64,000 bases of DNA from Hamadaea sp013361475 (GCF_040654195.1 NZ_JBFAHM010000010.1:62001-126000); one strand, 5' to 3'. Numbered from the stretch's first letter, positions 9,103-17,112 are shown. Notes: a model not told the origin generated them from the sequence alone. Translations and numbers: made by a program.

Positions 9103-9263
9103 GCTGGATCAGGGTTCTCGGTCGAATCTTGCTTCAAGATTCGACCGAGAACNNNNNNNNNNGCCCCTCCCCCAGCCCCGGGCCCCGCCCCAATCCGCCC
9201 TGGTGTCATCTGGTTTGTGGTTCTAATTTTCAATCAAGATTCGACCGAGAACCCTGATCCAGC
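9103..9263. repeat. 61-bp hairpin element (family B, copy 1), split by the assembly gap
   Basis: The left arm gctggatcagggttctcggt... (9103-9131) is followed after a 3-nt loop by its complement up to 9152, where ten Ns begin. The complete right arm, ending ccctgatccagc, appears again at 9235-9263. An almost identical uninterrupted hairpin is at 15861-15921. The element lies between convergent genes. The bases between 9163 and 9234 have an unusual composition (a C-rich block, then an AT-rich block) and may be an assembly artefact at an unresolved hairpin. Confidence 0.75.
9153..9162. other. Assembly gap (10 N)
   Basis: Ten undetermined bases inside the right arm of the family B hairpin. The hairpin itself is the likely reason for the gap. 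The true sequence may continue directly from ...ccgagaac to ccctgatccagc, as in the copy at 15861-15921. Confidence 0.95.
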
Positions 9264-9272
9264 CCTGAAGGA

Positions 9273-9467
9273 CTACGGGGAGAGCAGGCTCATCCGGTAC
9301 TCGATCCGGTCGTCCTCGACGAGGACCGCGGTCGCCGCGCCTGCCGCGACCGCCTCTTTCCAGGTCTGACCCAGCCACGATTCGGCGTCGGCCTGCCCGC
9401 CGAACGATTCGGCCGGATGTTCGACCGGCTGGCCGTCCGCGTCCTCGTACCGCCATGTCCACGCCAT
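9273..9467 (-). CDS. Small conserved-looking protein of unknown function
   Basis: 64 aa, acidic, aromatic-rich N-terminus (MAWTWRYEDADGQPVEHP), with no signal or membrane segment. Length, codon use and the position divergent from cobU-cobT (53 bp between starts) and convergent with the aldo/keto reductase support a real gene. I do not recognise a named family. Confidence 0.7.
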   Translation of the reverse strand: MAWTWRYEDADGQPVEHPAESFGGQADAESWLGQTWKEAVAAGAATAVLVEDDRIEYRMSLLSP

Positions 9468-9520
9468 CGCCGTGCCTCCCTCGCTGCGGGCAAGACCAAC
9501 AAGCCACTAGATTACGTGCC

Positions 9521-11389
9521 ATGGCACAAGAAGCTGACCGCACTCCTGGCGGCTCGCGCAAGCACTCCCCGGCGTGGCCGGCCGCGCTGGTGCTCGGTGG
9601 CATCCGCTCCGGGAAGTCGGACTTCGCCGAGGCTCTCGCGACCGAGGCCGCGTCCGGCGGTGCGGTCCGCTATGTGGCGACCGCGCAGACCGATCCCGCC
9701 GACGAGGCGTGGCAGCAGCGCATCGAGGCGCACCGCGCCCGCCGGCCGGCCGAGTGGACCGTCGAGGAGATCGACGATCCGACCGATCTGCTGGTCGCGC
9801 TGCGTACGGCGGAAGCGGGTGAGGTGCTGCTGGTCGACGACCTCGGCGGCTGGGCCGCCCGGCTGTTGCCGCTGTCGAAGGAGGAGCGCCGGGAACGGAT
9901 CGACGCGCTCGGGCGCTCGGTGGCGGCCTGTCCGGCTCAGGTCGTGCTCGTCAGCCCGGAGGTCGGGCTCAGCCTCGTCCCCGCCACGGAGTCCGGCGCC
10001 GACTTCGCCGACCTGGTCGGGGAGATCAACCAGATCGTCGCCGACGCGACCGAGCGGGTCGCGCTGGTCATCGCCGGGCAGCCGACCTGGCTGAAACCGC
10101 AGGGCGGCCCGGTGGAGGAGACCGCGCCGGCCCGGCCGGTGATCACCTCACAGCCCGCGCAGGCCGTCGAGATGGACGTCCCTGAGGTCATCACGCCGGT
10201 CGCCGAGCCGGACACCGCCGGGGGCGCGCTCACCGAGCCGACGATGACCCTCCCGATGATCGCGACGGGGCTGGTCATCCAGGCCAACATGGAGCTGCCG
10301 CTGCCGGACGAGGAGGCCGAGCGGGACGCCAAGGCGCGCCTTTCCGCGCTGGACCTGCCCGGCTCGGGCTTCGGCAAGCTGGCCAAGCCGATCCGGTTCG
10401 CCGCGGCGACGCAGCGGGCGGCGACGCCGCACCCGTGGCGTTCGGTGCGCATGATGCTTCTGTACGCCGACCACGAGGGCAATATCGCGGCCGGCGTGGA
10501 CCCCGGCGACTCGGCGCACTGGGCGGCGCAGGCGCGCGCCGGAGCCGGTCCGATCGGGCTGCTGGCCGCGCGTACGGGGGCGACGATTCAGGTCGTCGAC
10601 GCGGCGACGGCGGGCGACATCGAGTGGGTCGACGCCGCGACCCCGGAGGCGGTGGAGGCCGGGCTGCGCCACGGCTGGCGGCTGGCCGAGGAGGCGGTGG
10701 ACGCTGGAGTCGACCTCATCGTGCTCGGCTCCTGCGGAGCGGGTGCCGACACCGTCGCGGCGACGCTCATCTCCGCGATGACCTCGGCCGAACTGGCCGC
10801 CCTGCTTGGCCGCCGGGTCAGCGCCGACGGCAGTGTAGACGACAACTCCTGGATGCGGCGGTGTGCTGCCGCCCGGGACGCGCTGAACCGACTGCGGGAG
10901 GACTCGTTCTCCCCGAAGATGCTGCTGGCCCGGATCGGCGGCGTCGACTTCGCCATCGCGGTCGGCATCCTGCTCGGCGCCACCGCCCGGCGTACGCCGG
11001 TTTTGATGGACGGCCCGGTCGGGATCGCGTCCGCGCTGCTCGCCCGGGATCTCGCCGGACAGGTGCGGCACTGGTGTCTGCTGCCCGACGCGGGCGGCGA
11101 TCCCGCGACGCTGCAGGGCGCCGACGTCCTCGGCCTCGAACCCTTCCTCGACCTGCGGCTGGGCCTCGGCGAGGGGGCGTCGGCGCTCGCGGCGCTGCCG
11201 CTCATCCAGTCGGCGATCAGCCTCGCCCAGACCGCGATGATCGCCGGCGCACCCGCTACCGGGCGCGTCGCCGTCGCCGGGGAGGGCTTGACCGAGCCGC
11301 CAGAAGTGCGGTCAGCGACCGCTGACGGCGTACCAGTCGAGGAAGAGAAAGAAAAGGCGGACCTGGATGCCGCCGACGGCCTGGCGTGA
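9521..11389 (+). CDS. Fused adenosylcobinamide kinase/guanylyltransferase (CobU) and DMB phosphoribosyltransferase (CobT)
   Basis: 622 aa with two enzymes of the cobalamin nucleotide loop in one chain. Residues about 20-185 are CobU/CobP-like: P-loop GGIRSGKS, then RIEAHRARRPAEWTVEE, which carries the guanylylated His of the family. After a linker of about 90 residues, residues about 285-600 are CobT: LGSCGAGADTVAATLISA, then LRLGLGEGASALAALPLI, where the Glu of LGEG matches the catalytic base. Together these convert adenosylcobinamide to its GDP form and make alpha-ribazole phosphate. I take ATG 9521, which gives the expected N-terminus. cobS follows with a 23-bp overlap, forming a cobU-cobT-cobS unit. 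No cobalamin riboswitch fits in the 53-bp upstream gap. Confidence 0.9.
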   Translation: MAQEADRTPGGSRKHSPAWPAALVLGGIRSGKSDFAEALATEAASGGAVRYVATAQTDPADEAWQQRIEAHRARRPAEWTVEEIDDPTDLLVALRTAEAGEVLLVDDLGGWAARLLPLSKEERRERIDALGRSVAACPAQVVLVSPEVGLSLVPATESGADFADLVGEINQIVADATERVALVIAGQPTWLKPQGGPVEETAPARPVITSQPAQAVEMDVPEVITPVAEPDTAGGALTEPTMTLPMIATGLVIQANMELPLPDEEAERDAKARLSALDLPGSGFGKLAKPIRFAAATQRAATPHPWRSVRMMLLYADHEGNIAAGVDPGDSAHWAAQARAGAGPIGLLAARTGATIQVVDAATAGDIEWVDAATPEAVEAGLRHGWRLAEEAVDAGVDLIVLGSCGAGADTVAATLISAMTSAELAALLGRRVSADGSVDDNSWMRRCAAARDALNRLREDSFSPKMLLARIGGVDFAIAVGILLGATARRTPVLMDGPVGIASALLARDLAGQVRHWCLLPDAGGDPATLQGADVLGLEPFLDLRLGLGEGASALAALPLIQSAISLAQTAMIAGAPATGRVAVAGEGLTEPPEVRSATADGVPVEEEKEKADLDAADGLA

Positions 11390-12152
11390 CGCGCTGCGTC
11401 TGGCGGTGACCACGTTCACCGTGGTGCCGGTGCCTGACCGCGCTTCTGGCGGCTCGGGCAAGCCCTCCCCGGCGACCGGTGTCCTGGACCGGCGCGCGGC
11501 CGGGCGGGCGATGGCGCTGGCGCCTTGGCTGGGCGCGGCGCTCGGGGCGGTGCTGGGCGCGGTGCTCGTGGGTCTGCGCGAGGTCACCGCCGCGCCGATC
11601 GCCGGGGCGCTCACCGTCGGCCTGGCCGCGCTCCTGACCCGGGGGCTGCACCTGGACGGCCTCGCGGACACGGTGGACGCTCTGGGGTCCTATGGCGACC
11701 GGGAGCGGGCGCTGCGGATCATGAAGTCGCCCGAGGTCGGGCCGTTCGGCGTCGTCGCGTTGGTGCTGGTCCTGCTGCTCCAGACGCTGACCCTGGCCGA
11801 GGCGCCGTTCTGGGCCGTGGTCGCGGCGTTCGCGGCCGGCCGCTGCGCGATCACCCTGGCCTGCGCGCGGGGCATCCCGTCCGCGCGGCCCGACGGGCTC
11901 GGCGCCTTCGTCGCGGGCTCGGTCCCCCGGGTGGTCGCGCTGCTCACCGCGCTCGCCGTGGCGGCGCTGGCGATTCCCGCGGTGCCGGGCCGCCCGTGGC
12001 AGGGGCCGGCTGTCGTCGCCCTCGCCCTGTTCGCGCCGCTCCTGCTGCTTCGCCATCTGGTACGCCGACTGGGCGGCATCACCGGAGACGTGTTGGGCGC
12101 GGCCACTGAGCTGGTGGTGACGCTGGTGCTGATCGGCTTGACCCTCTCCTAG
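11367..12152 (+). CDS. cobS: Adenosylcobinamide-GDP ribazoletransferase CobS
   Basis: 261 aa integral membrane enzyme that joins adenosylcobinamide-GDP to alpha-ribazole (phosphate), the final step of cobalamin assembly. The family signature is clear: TRGLHLDGLADTVDALGSYGD, with its conserved acidic residues, and GAATELVVTLVL near the end. About seven hydrophobic segments are present. The N-terminus carries a short linker-like insert (PDRASGGSGKPSPATGVL). The start at 11367 lies inside the end of the cobU-cobT gene, so translation is probably coupled. The stop codon overlaps the LexA-like palindrome of the next gene. Confidence 0.93.
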   Translation: MPPTAWRDALRLAVTTFTVVPVPDRASGGSGKPSPATGVLDRRAAGRAMALAPWLGAALGAVLGAVLVGLREVTAAPIAGALTVGLAALLTRGLHLDGLADTVDALGSYGDRERALRIMKSPEVGPFGVVALVLVLLLQTLTLAEAPFWAVVAAFAAGRCAITLACARGIPSARPDGLGAFVAGSVPRVVALLTALAVAALAIPAVPGRPWQGPAVVALALFAPLLLLRHLVRRLGGITGDVLGAATELVVTLVLIGLTLS

Positions 12153-12164
12153 AACACGTGTTCT
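12151..12164 (+). promoter_or_regulatory. LexA/SOS-box-like palindrome before the intein-containing radical SAM gene
   Basis: agaacacgtgttct is a perfect 14-bp palindrome containing GAAC-N4-GTTC, the core of actinobacterial LexA (SOS) boxes. It lies 9 bp before the ATG at 12174 and overlaps a likely -10 (tctaat, 12162-12167) for a leaderless transcript, so a bound repressor would block transcription. My recollection that Rv2578c itself belongs to the mycobacterial SOS regulon would support this and should be checked. Confidence 0.65.
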
Positions 12165-12173
12165 AATCGACGT

Positions 12174-13622
12174 ATGCGATGGCTCGGCCAAGCTGCTTCT
12201 TCAGCTGTACCCCCCACTGACTTCCCGGCTGCGTCGGCGACCCCACCCCTGCCGCCGACGCAGCCGGGATTGTTCGACATCCCCGGTGCCATAGCACGGA
12301 CGTTCGACACGCCGGGCTTCGCCGGGATGACGTTCTACGAGATCAACGCCAAGTCGCTCCTCAACCGAGTGCCCAGTCAGTCCCAGGTCCCGTTCGAGTG
12401 GACGGTCAACCCCTATCGCGGCTGCTCGCACGCCTGCGTCTACTGCCTCGGCGGCGACACCCAGATCCTGATGGCCGACGGCCACACCCGCCCGCTGGCC
12501 GAGCTGCGGGTCGGGGACAAGATCTACGGCACGGTCCGGTTCGGCTCGCGCCGCCGTTATGCGGTGACCGAGGTGCTCGACCACTGGATCACCTACAAGC
12601 CGGCGTTCCGGGTGACCCTGGCCGACGGCACCCAGCTCGTGGCGAGCGGCGACCACCGGTTCCTGACCACCAATGGCTGGCGGCATGTGGCCGAGGGCGA
12701 CCGGCTGGCCGGGTTCGGCCAGACCCCGCCGAGCGGCCCGCTGGAGGGTGCGTACGTGGGCGCGGCATCGACCCTGGACGTCGTGCACGTGGAACCGCTG
12801 GAGAAGCGCCAGAACCTGTTCGACATCACGACCGGCTCCGGCGACTTCATCGCCAACGGCGTGGTCAGCCACAACTGCTTCGCCCGCAACACGCACACCT
12901 ACCTCGACCTCGACTCGGGGCAGGACTTCGACAGCAAGGTGATCGTCAAGGTCAACGCCGGTCAGGTGCTGCGCCGCGAACTGGCCCGGCCCTCCTGGAC
13001 CGGAGCGCCGATCGCCATGGGCACCAATGTGGACTGTTATCAGCGGGCCGAGGGCCGCTACGGGCTCATGCGGGAGATCCTGGCCGCGTTGCGCGACTTC
13101 GCGAACCCGTTCTCCATCCTGACCAAGGGCACGCTGATCCTGCGCGACGTCGACCTGCTCAAGCAGGCCGCCGAGGTGACCTCGGTCCGGCTCGCCCTCT
13201 CCATCGGCTTCCTCGACGAGACGCTGTGGCGCTCGGTCGAACCCGGAACGCCCAGCCCGCAGCGCCGCCTCGACGTGGTGCGCCGGCTGTCCGACGCCGG
13301 TTTCGAGGTCAACGTGCTCATGGCGCCGATCCTGCCGGGGCTGACCGACACCGAGGAGTCCATCGCCACCACCGTCGAGGCGATCGCGGCCGCGGGCGCG
13401 GCCGGGGTGATGCCGATCCCACTGCATCTGCGTACGGGGGCCAAGGAGTGGTATGCCGCCTGGCTCGCCCGCAACCACCCGCATCTGCTGCCCCGCTACC
13501 GATCGCTGTACGGGTCGCGGGCGTACTTGAGTCAGGACCAGCAGCGCGTCATCAGTGCGCGGGTGCGGGCCGCCGCCCGGCGCTGCGGACTCCTGCCGCC
13601 CGCCGCACTCCGGACGACCTGA
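12174..13622 (+). CDS. Rv2578c-family radical SAM protein (SplB-like) containing a mini-intein
   Basis: 482-aa precursor. The extein sequence GLFDIPGAIARTFDTPGFAGM..NPYRGCSHACVY.CFARNTHTYLDLD matches the Rv2578c/COG1533 group, related to spore-photoproduct-lyase-like proteins. The radical SAM triad C84-X3-C88-X2-C91 is interrupted: C91 is intein residue 1, and after removal of residues 91-234 the Cys at 235 takes its place. The mature protein would be about 338 aa. Later features include IAMGTNVDCYQRAEGRYGL, TKGTLILRD and MAPILPGLTDTEES. The substrate is unknown; a DNA-repair or RNA/nucleic-acid role is inferred from family and from the SOS-like box upstream. The ATG is preceded by a leaderless-type promoter. 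Confidence 0.9.
   Translation: MRWLGQAASSAVPPTDFPAASATPPLPPTQPGLFDIPGAIARTFDTPGFAGMTFYEINAKSLLNRVPSQSQVPFEWTVNPYRGCSHACVYCLGGDTQILMADGHTRPLAELRVGDKIYGTVRFGSRRRYAVTEVLDHWITYKPAFRVTLADGTQLVASGDHRFLTTNGWRHVAEGDRLAGFGQTPPSGPLEGAYVGAASTLDVVHVEPLEKRQNLFDITTGSGDFIANGVVSHNCFARNTHTYLDLDSGQDFDSKVIVKVNAGQVLRRELARPSWTGAPIAMGTNVDCYQRAEGRYGLMREILAALRDFANPFSILTKGTLILRDVDLLKQAAEVTSVRLALSIGFLDETLWRSVEPGTPSPQRRLDVVRRLSDAGFEVNVLMAPILPGLTDTEESIATTVEAIAAAGAAGVMPIPLHLRTGAKEWYAAWLARNHPHLLPRYRSLYGSRAYLSQDQQRVISARVRAAARRCGLLPPAALRTT
12444..12875 (+). other. Mini-intein (Hint domain, no homing endonuclease) inside the radical SAM motif
   Basis: 144 residues (91-234 of the precursor). Block A begins CLGGDTQILMADG; block B is SGDHRFLTTNGWR with the expected His; block F includes QNLFDITTGSGDFIANG; block G ends VVSHN followed by Cys +1. 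All residues for class 1 splicing (Cys1, block B His, penultimate His, terminal Asn, Cys+1) are present. There is no LAGLIDADG or other endonuclease insert, so it is a minimal splicing module that cannot home by itself. GC content looks like the host gene, suggesting an old resident. Confidence 0.92.
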
Positions 13623-13632
13623 CGCAGGTCGC

Positions 13633-14385
13633 TCAGGCGCGGCGCGGCCAGACGGTGCGGAGTGCGACGAAGACGAGGAAACCGGCGAAGAGGCGGTCCG
13701 CCACCGACTGCGGCAGGCGTACGGACAGCTGAGCGGTGGCGAGCGCGGCGAGCATCCCGGAGCAGCCGATCCACAGCGCCTCGGGCACCGAGCCCAGCCC
13801 GTTGCGGAGGTTGCGCCAGCTGCCGAGGGCCGAGGTCGGCAGGATCACGAGCAGCGACGTGCCCTTGGCCAGGACCGCGGAGAGGCCGTAGCCGAGCTGC
13901 ATGAGCGGCACCATGGCCGCCCCGCCGCCGACGCCGGTCAACGCGGCGAGGACGCCGATCGCGACCGCCGCCGGGATCAGCCACACCAGCCGCCAGCCGT
14001 GATCCACCGCCCCGGTCGGCTCGGCGGTGCCGAACGCCATGCGGATGGCGATGCCGAAGGCGAAGACCGCGAAGATCCACCGCAGTACGCCGAGCGGCAA
14101 CTTCGTGAGCAGGTGAGTGCCGATCCACGCCCCGATCAGTGAACCGGCGATCAACGGGAGCGCCACCACGACGTCGACCTCGCCGTGGAGGGCGTACCCG
14201 ATCATGGCGGCGAGCGACAGCGGGCCGATCGCGAGGAACGAGGTGGCGACCGCCTGCCGCTGATCCCGGCCGCACCAGGCGACCAGGGCGGGCACGACGA
14301 CCGCACCGCCGCCGACGCCGAACAACGCGGACATCACCCCGGCGAGCAGGCCGATGCCGACGAGCACCGGACGACGAGCCGTCAT
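13633..14385 (-). CDS. TauE/SafE family (sulfite exporter-like) permease
   Basis: 250 aa with about eight helices and the two family repeats, each with a glycine-rich start: SALFGVGGGAVVVPALVAW and AALTGVGGGAAMVPLMQL. The family carries organic or sulfur oxyanions across the membrane; the substrate here is unknown. The start at ATG 14385 (MTARRPVLVGIGL) overlaps the stop of the MmcQ/YjbR gene by 4 bp, so both are co-translated. The 3' end faces the radical SAM gene with only 10 bp between them and no hairpin. Confidence 0.9.
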   Translation of the reverse strand: MTARRPVLVGIGLLAGVMSALFGVGGGAVVVPALVAWCGRDQRQAVATSFLAIGPLSLAAMIGYALHGEVDVVVALPLIAGSLIGAWIGTHLLTKLPLGVLRWIFAVFAFGIAIRMAFGTAEPTGAVDHGWRLVWLIPAAVAIGVLAALTGVGGGAAMVPLMQLGYGLSAVLAKGTSLLVILPTSALGSWRNLRNGLGSVPEALWIGCSGMLAALATAQLSVRLPQSVADRLFAGFLVFVALRTVWPRRA

Positions 14386-14732
14386 CGCGCCTGGTCGTAC
14401 TGCTGGACCAGCTTCTTCGGCGCAGTACGCCGCCACGCCTCGACGACGAGGTCGTGCAGTTCGTCGGGGTCGGCCTTCGCCAGGTCCACCCGGACCCAGC
14501 CGAACCGGCCCACGTAGGCGGCGACGGCGTACACGTCGGGTTGGGTGGCGAGCAGCTGCTCCTGCTCGTCCTTGCTCGCCTTGACGGTGCAGTGCGGGCT
14601 GTCCGGAGCCCCGGAGGCGAACATCTTGCCGTTGACCCGGAGCGTCGGGTGGCCCCATTCGGCCACCATGACCTCCGCTCCGCCGGGCAGGTCGAGAACC
14701 CACTGCTTGAGCTGCTCGTACGTCACCGTCAT
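14382..14732 (-). CDS. MmcQ/YjbR family protein
   Basis: 116 aa with the compact double-wing fold family pattern: LPGGAEVMVAEWGHPTLRVNGKMFA, then CTVKASKDEQEQLLATQPDVY, and GRFGWVRVDLAKADPDELHDLVVEAW at the end. The family is described as DNA-binding-like, but its biological role is not established. First gene of a two-gene unit with the TauE/SafE permease (ATGA overlap). Confidence 0.88.
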   Translation of the reverse strand: MTVTYEQLKQWVLDLPGGAEVMVAEWGHPTLRVNGKMFASGAPDSPHCTVKASKDEQEQLLATQPDVYAVAAYVGRFGWVRVDLAKADPDELHDLVVEAWRRTAPKKLVQQYDQAR

Positions 14733-14800
14733 ACCGGCGACCCTAATGATCTCAAGACCCGGGACGAGACGGGGGTTGCCGCTGGGAGCGCTCTCAGTCG

Positions 14801-15790
14801 ATGATGTCCGCCATGGAGAGCGTCACGAAGCGCAAGCTGACGCCGGACGACATCCGGCAGTTCATCCGGGCCGGACTCGGGCCCGACGCCGAGGTCGTCA
14901 CGCACTCGGAGTTCACCGAGGGCTTCTACGCCGCCGTGCACGCGGTGACGCTCGCCGACGGGCGGCAGGTGGTGCTCAAGGTCGCCCCCGATCCGGCCCT
15001 GCGGCAACTGCGGTACGAGGTCGACCTCATGCGGACCGAGATCGAGTTCTACGAGAAGGCGGCGGCGGCCGGCGTGCCGCTCCCCCGGCTCTGGCACGCC
15101 GATCCCGACACCGGCTTCATGATCATGGAACGCCTCGGCGGCGGGCTCTTCTCCGAGGTCAAGAAGGACCTGAGCGCGGCGGAGATCCGGGAGGTCCGGC
15201 AGCGCATCGGCGAACTCAGCGCGCGGCTGCATCGCGTACGCGGAGAGCTCTTCGGATATCCGCGCCGCGACGGGCGTACCAGATCGGCGAGCTGGCGCGA
15301 GTCGTTCCTGGCGATCATCGCCGACATCCTGGCCGACGCGGAGGAGTTCGGCCGCGACCTGACGCGGCCGGTGAGCGAGGTGCGGGCCTTGTTCGACCGG
15401 CACGCGGCCGCGCTGGACGTGGTGACCGAGCCGGCGTTGGTCCACTTCGACCTCTGGGACGGCAACATCTTCGTCCGCCGCGAACCGGGCGGGTGGGCGG
15501 TCGAGGGCATCATCGACGGCGAGCGGGCCCTGTACGCCGACCCGATCCTGGAACTCGTCTCGCTGATCACGTTCTGCGGGCCGGAAGAGGCGGCGGCGGT
15601 CGTCGACGGGTATCTCGGGCGGCCGTTGACCGACGAGGAACAGCTGCGGCTGTGCCTCTACCGCGTCTACCTCTGGCTGATCCTCGTCGTCGAGCTGGCG
15701 GTCCGGCTGTACCCGCCGGAGGAGGAGCAGCGCGTGCTCGACTGGGTCCGGCCGAACCTGGCTGCGGACCTCTCCACCCTGGACGCCTGA
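14801..15790 (+). CDS. Aminoglycoside phosphotransferase (APH)-like kinase family protein
   Basis: 329 aa with the APH/choline-kinase fold. The catalytic loop HFDLWDGNIF (HxDxxxxN) and an IDGERALYADP metal-binding segment are visible; most relatives have IDW/F-E/D there. QVVLKVAP carries the ATP-binding lysine. These kinases phosphorylate many small molecules, so an aminoglycoside substrate should not be assumed. The start is uncertain among ATG 14801, 14804 and 14813 (MESVTKRKL). Downstream are 15-bp tandem repeats and a large hairpin before gcvT. Confidence 0.82.
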   Translation: MMSAMESVTKRKLTPDDIRQFIRAGLGPDAEVVTHSEFTEGFYAAVHAVTLADGRQVVLKVAPDPALRQLRYEVDLMRTEIEFYEKAAAAGVPLPRLWHADPDTGFMIMERLGGGLFSEVKKDLSAAEIREVRQRIGELSARLHRVRGELFGYPRRDGRTRSASWRESFLAIIADILADAEEFGRDLTRPVSEVRALFDRHAAALDVVTEPALVHFDLWDGNIFVRREPGGWAVEGIIDGERALYADPILELVSLITFCGPEEAAAVVDGYLGRPLTDEEQLRLCLYRVYLWLILVVELAVRLYPPEEEQRVLDWVRPNLAADLSTLDA

Positions 15791-15791
15791 C

Positions 15792-15851
15792 CCTCTCGGC
15801 ACCCTGCCTCTCGGCACCCTGCCTCTCGGCGCCCTGCCTCTCGGCGCCCTG
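15792..15851. repeat. 15-bp tandem repeat, four copies
   Basis: The unit cctctcggcaccctg is repeated four times without spacing from 15792 to 15851. The first two copies read gcaccc and the last two gcgccc, and a partial fifth unit follows. It sits between the stop of the APH-like kinase and the family B hairpin. Non-coding by context. Confidence 0.85.
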
Positions 15852-15860
15852 CCTTTGGGC

Positions 15861-15921
15861 GCTGGATCAGGGTTCTCGGTCGAATCTTGGGGCAAGATTC
15901 GACCTGGAACCCTGATCCAGC
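15861..15921. repeat. 61-bp hairpin element (family B, copy 2), probable bidirectional terminator
   Basis: Arms 15861-15889 and 15893-15921 are complementary at 27 of 29 positions around a 3-nt loop (ggg). The outer part reads gctggatcagggttc. Near-identical to the element at 9103-9263. It lies between the convergent APH-like kinase and gcvT genes and has no U-tract. Confidence 0.8.
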
Positions 15922-15978
15922 CGCAACGGCAGCCGGTCGGCAGCACCCGACGGAAACGGCGGCGCCCGATGGTGGCGG

Positions 15979-17112
15979 CTAGCGGACGGACGGGGTGACG
16001 AACGGCGGCCGGGTGATGGTCATCGTGGACCGGCGACCCCGGATGTCGACCTCGACGGTGTCGCCCTCGACCAGCCCGGCGGCGGTGTCGATGAGGGCCA
16101 GCGCGATGCCGGCCTTGCGGGTCGGCGAGAAGGTGCCACTGGTGATCTCGCCGACGATGTCGTCGCCGACGTAGACGCTCATGTGCGGGCGCGGGATGCC
16201 GCGGTCGTTCGCGACCAGGCCCCGGAGCGTACGCACCGAGCCGGCCTCCTTCTCGGCCAGCAGCACCTCACGGCCCCAGAAGGCCGGCTTGTGCCAGCCG
16301 ACGGCCCACCCGGCCCGGCCCTCGACCGGGCTGATCTCCGGCGACAGGTCCTGACCGTGCAGCGGATAGCCCATCTCCGTCCGCAGCGTGTCCCGGGCGG
16401 CGAGGCCACAGGCGCGCGCCTCGATCGGCGTACCGAAGAGGGCGTCCCACACCTCGGCCGCTCGGCCGGCCGGGACGACCAGCTCGTAGCCGTGCTCGCC
16501 GGTGTATCCGGTGCGGCACACGGTCAGTTCGACGGGCTGGTCCCCGACGTTCAGCGTGGCCACCTCGAAGCTCATGTACTCGTGGTCCGTCGGCAGGCCC
16601 AGCGCGGCGAGCAGCTCGGCCGACTTCGGTCCCTGGACGGCGAAGACGGCGTAGTCGGGGTGCTCGTTCGTGACAGTCAGCCCGGCCGGCGCGGCGGCGG
16701 TCAGCCGGCGGACGACCTCGGCGGTGTTCGCCGCGTTCGGGATCAGGAAGACGTGATCGTCGGCGAAGAGGTACGCGATGATGTCGTCGACGACGCCACC
16801 GGTCCGGTCGTCGCAGCACAGCGTGTACTGCGCCTTGCCCGGCTTGATGCGGTCGAGGTCGTTGGTCAGGCAGGCGTTGACGAAGGCCGCGGCGCCCGGT
16901 CCGGTGATCCGGGCCTTGCCCAGGTGCGACACGTCGAACACGCCGACGGCCTCCCGGACCGCGGTGTGCTCCTTCAGCACGCCGCCCCCGGCGTACTCGA
17001 GGGGCATCTCCCAGCCCCCGAAGGGGGCGAACTTGGCGCCCAGCGCCACGTGCCGATCATGTGCGGGCGACCGGAAAAGAGGCTGGTGAGCGGCGCTGGT
17101 CACGTCAGACAT
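15979..17112 (-). CDS. gcvT: Glycine cleavage system T protein (aminomethyltransferase)
   Basis: 377 aa. GcvT takes the aminomethyl group from the lipoylated H protein and passes it to tetrahydrofolate, releasing ammonia. Family landmarks: APFGGWEMPLEY, VGVFDVSHLGKARITG, CLTNDLDRI, CRTGYTGEHGYELVVP and GLAARDTLRTEMGYPLHGQD, followed by the C-terminal barrel (GEITSGTFSPTRKAGIALA). I choose ATG 17112 (MSDVTSAAHQPLF). gcvH and gcvP are not in the window. It is transcribed divergently from pepA. I saw no convincing glycine riboswitch in the 114-bp gap. Confidence 0.95.
   Translation of the reverse strand: MSDVTSAAHQPLFRSPAHDRHVALGAKFAPFGGWEMPLEYAGGGVLKEHTAVREAVGVFDVSHLGKARITGPGAAAFVNACLTNDLDRIKPGKAQYTLCCDDRTGGVVDDIIAYLFADDHVFLIPNAANTAEVVRRLTAAAPAGLTVTNEHPDYAVFAVQGPKSAELLAALGLPTDHEYMSFEVATLNVGDQPVELTVCRTGYTGEHGYELVVPAGRAAEVWDALFGTPIEARACGLAARDTLRTEMGYPLHGQDLSPEISPVEGRAGWAVGWHKPAFWGREVLLAEKEAGSVRTLRGLVANDRGIPRPHMSVYVGDDIVGEITSGTFSPTRKAGIALALIDTAAGLVEGDTVEVDIRGRRSTMTITRPPFVTPSVR

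Noticed and set aside
9468..9520. Cobalamin riboswitch before cobU-cobT
   Set aside because: Only 53 bp are available and no conserved B12-box is seen.
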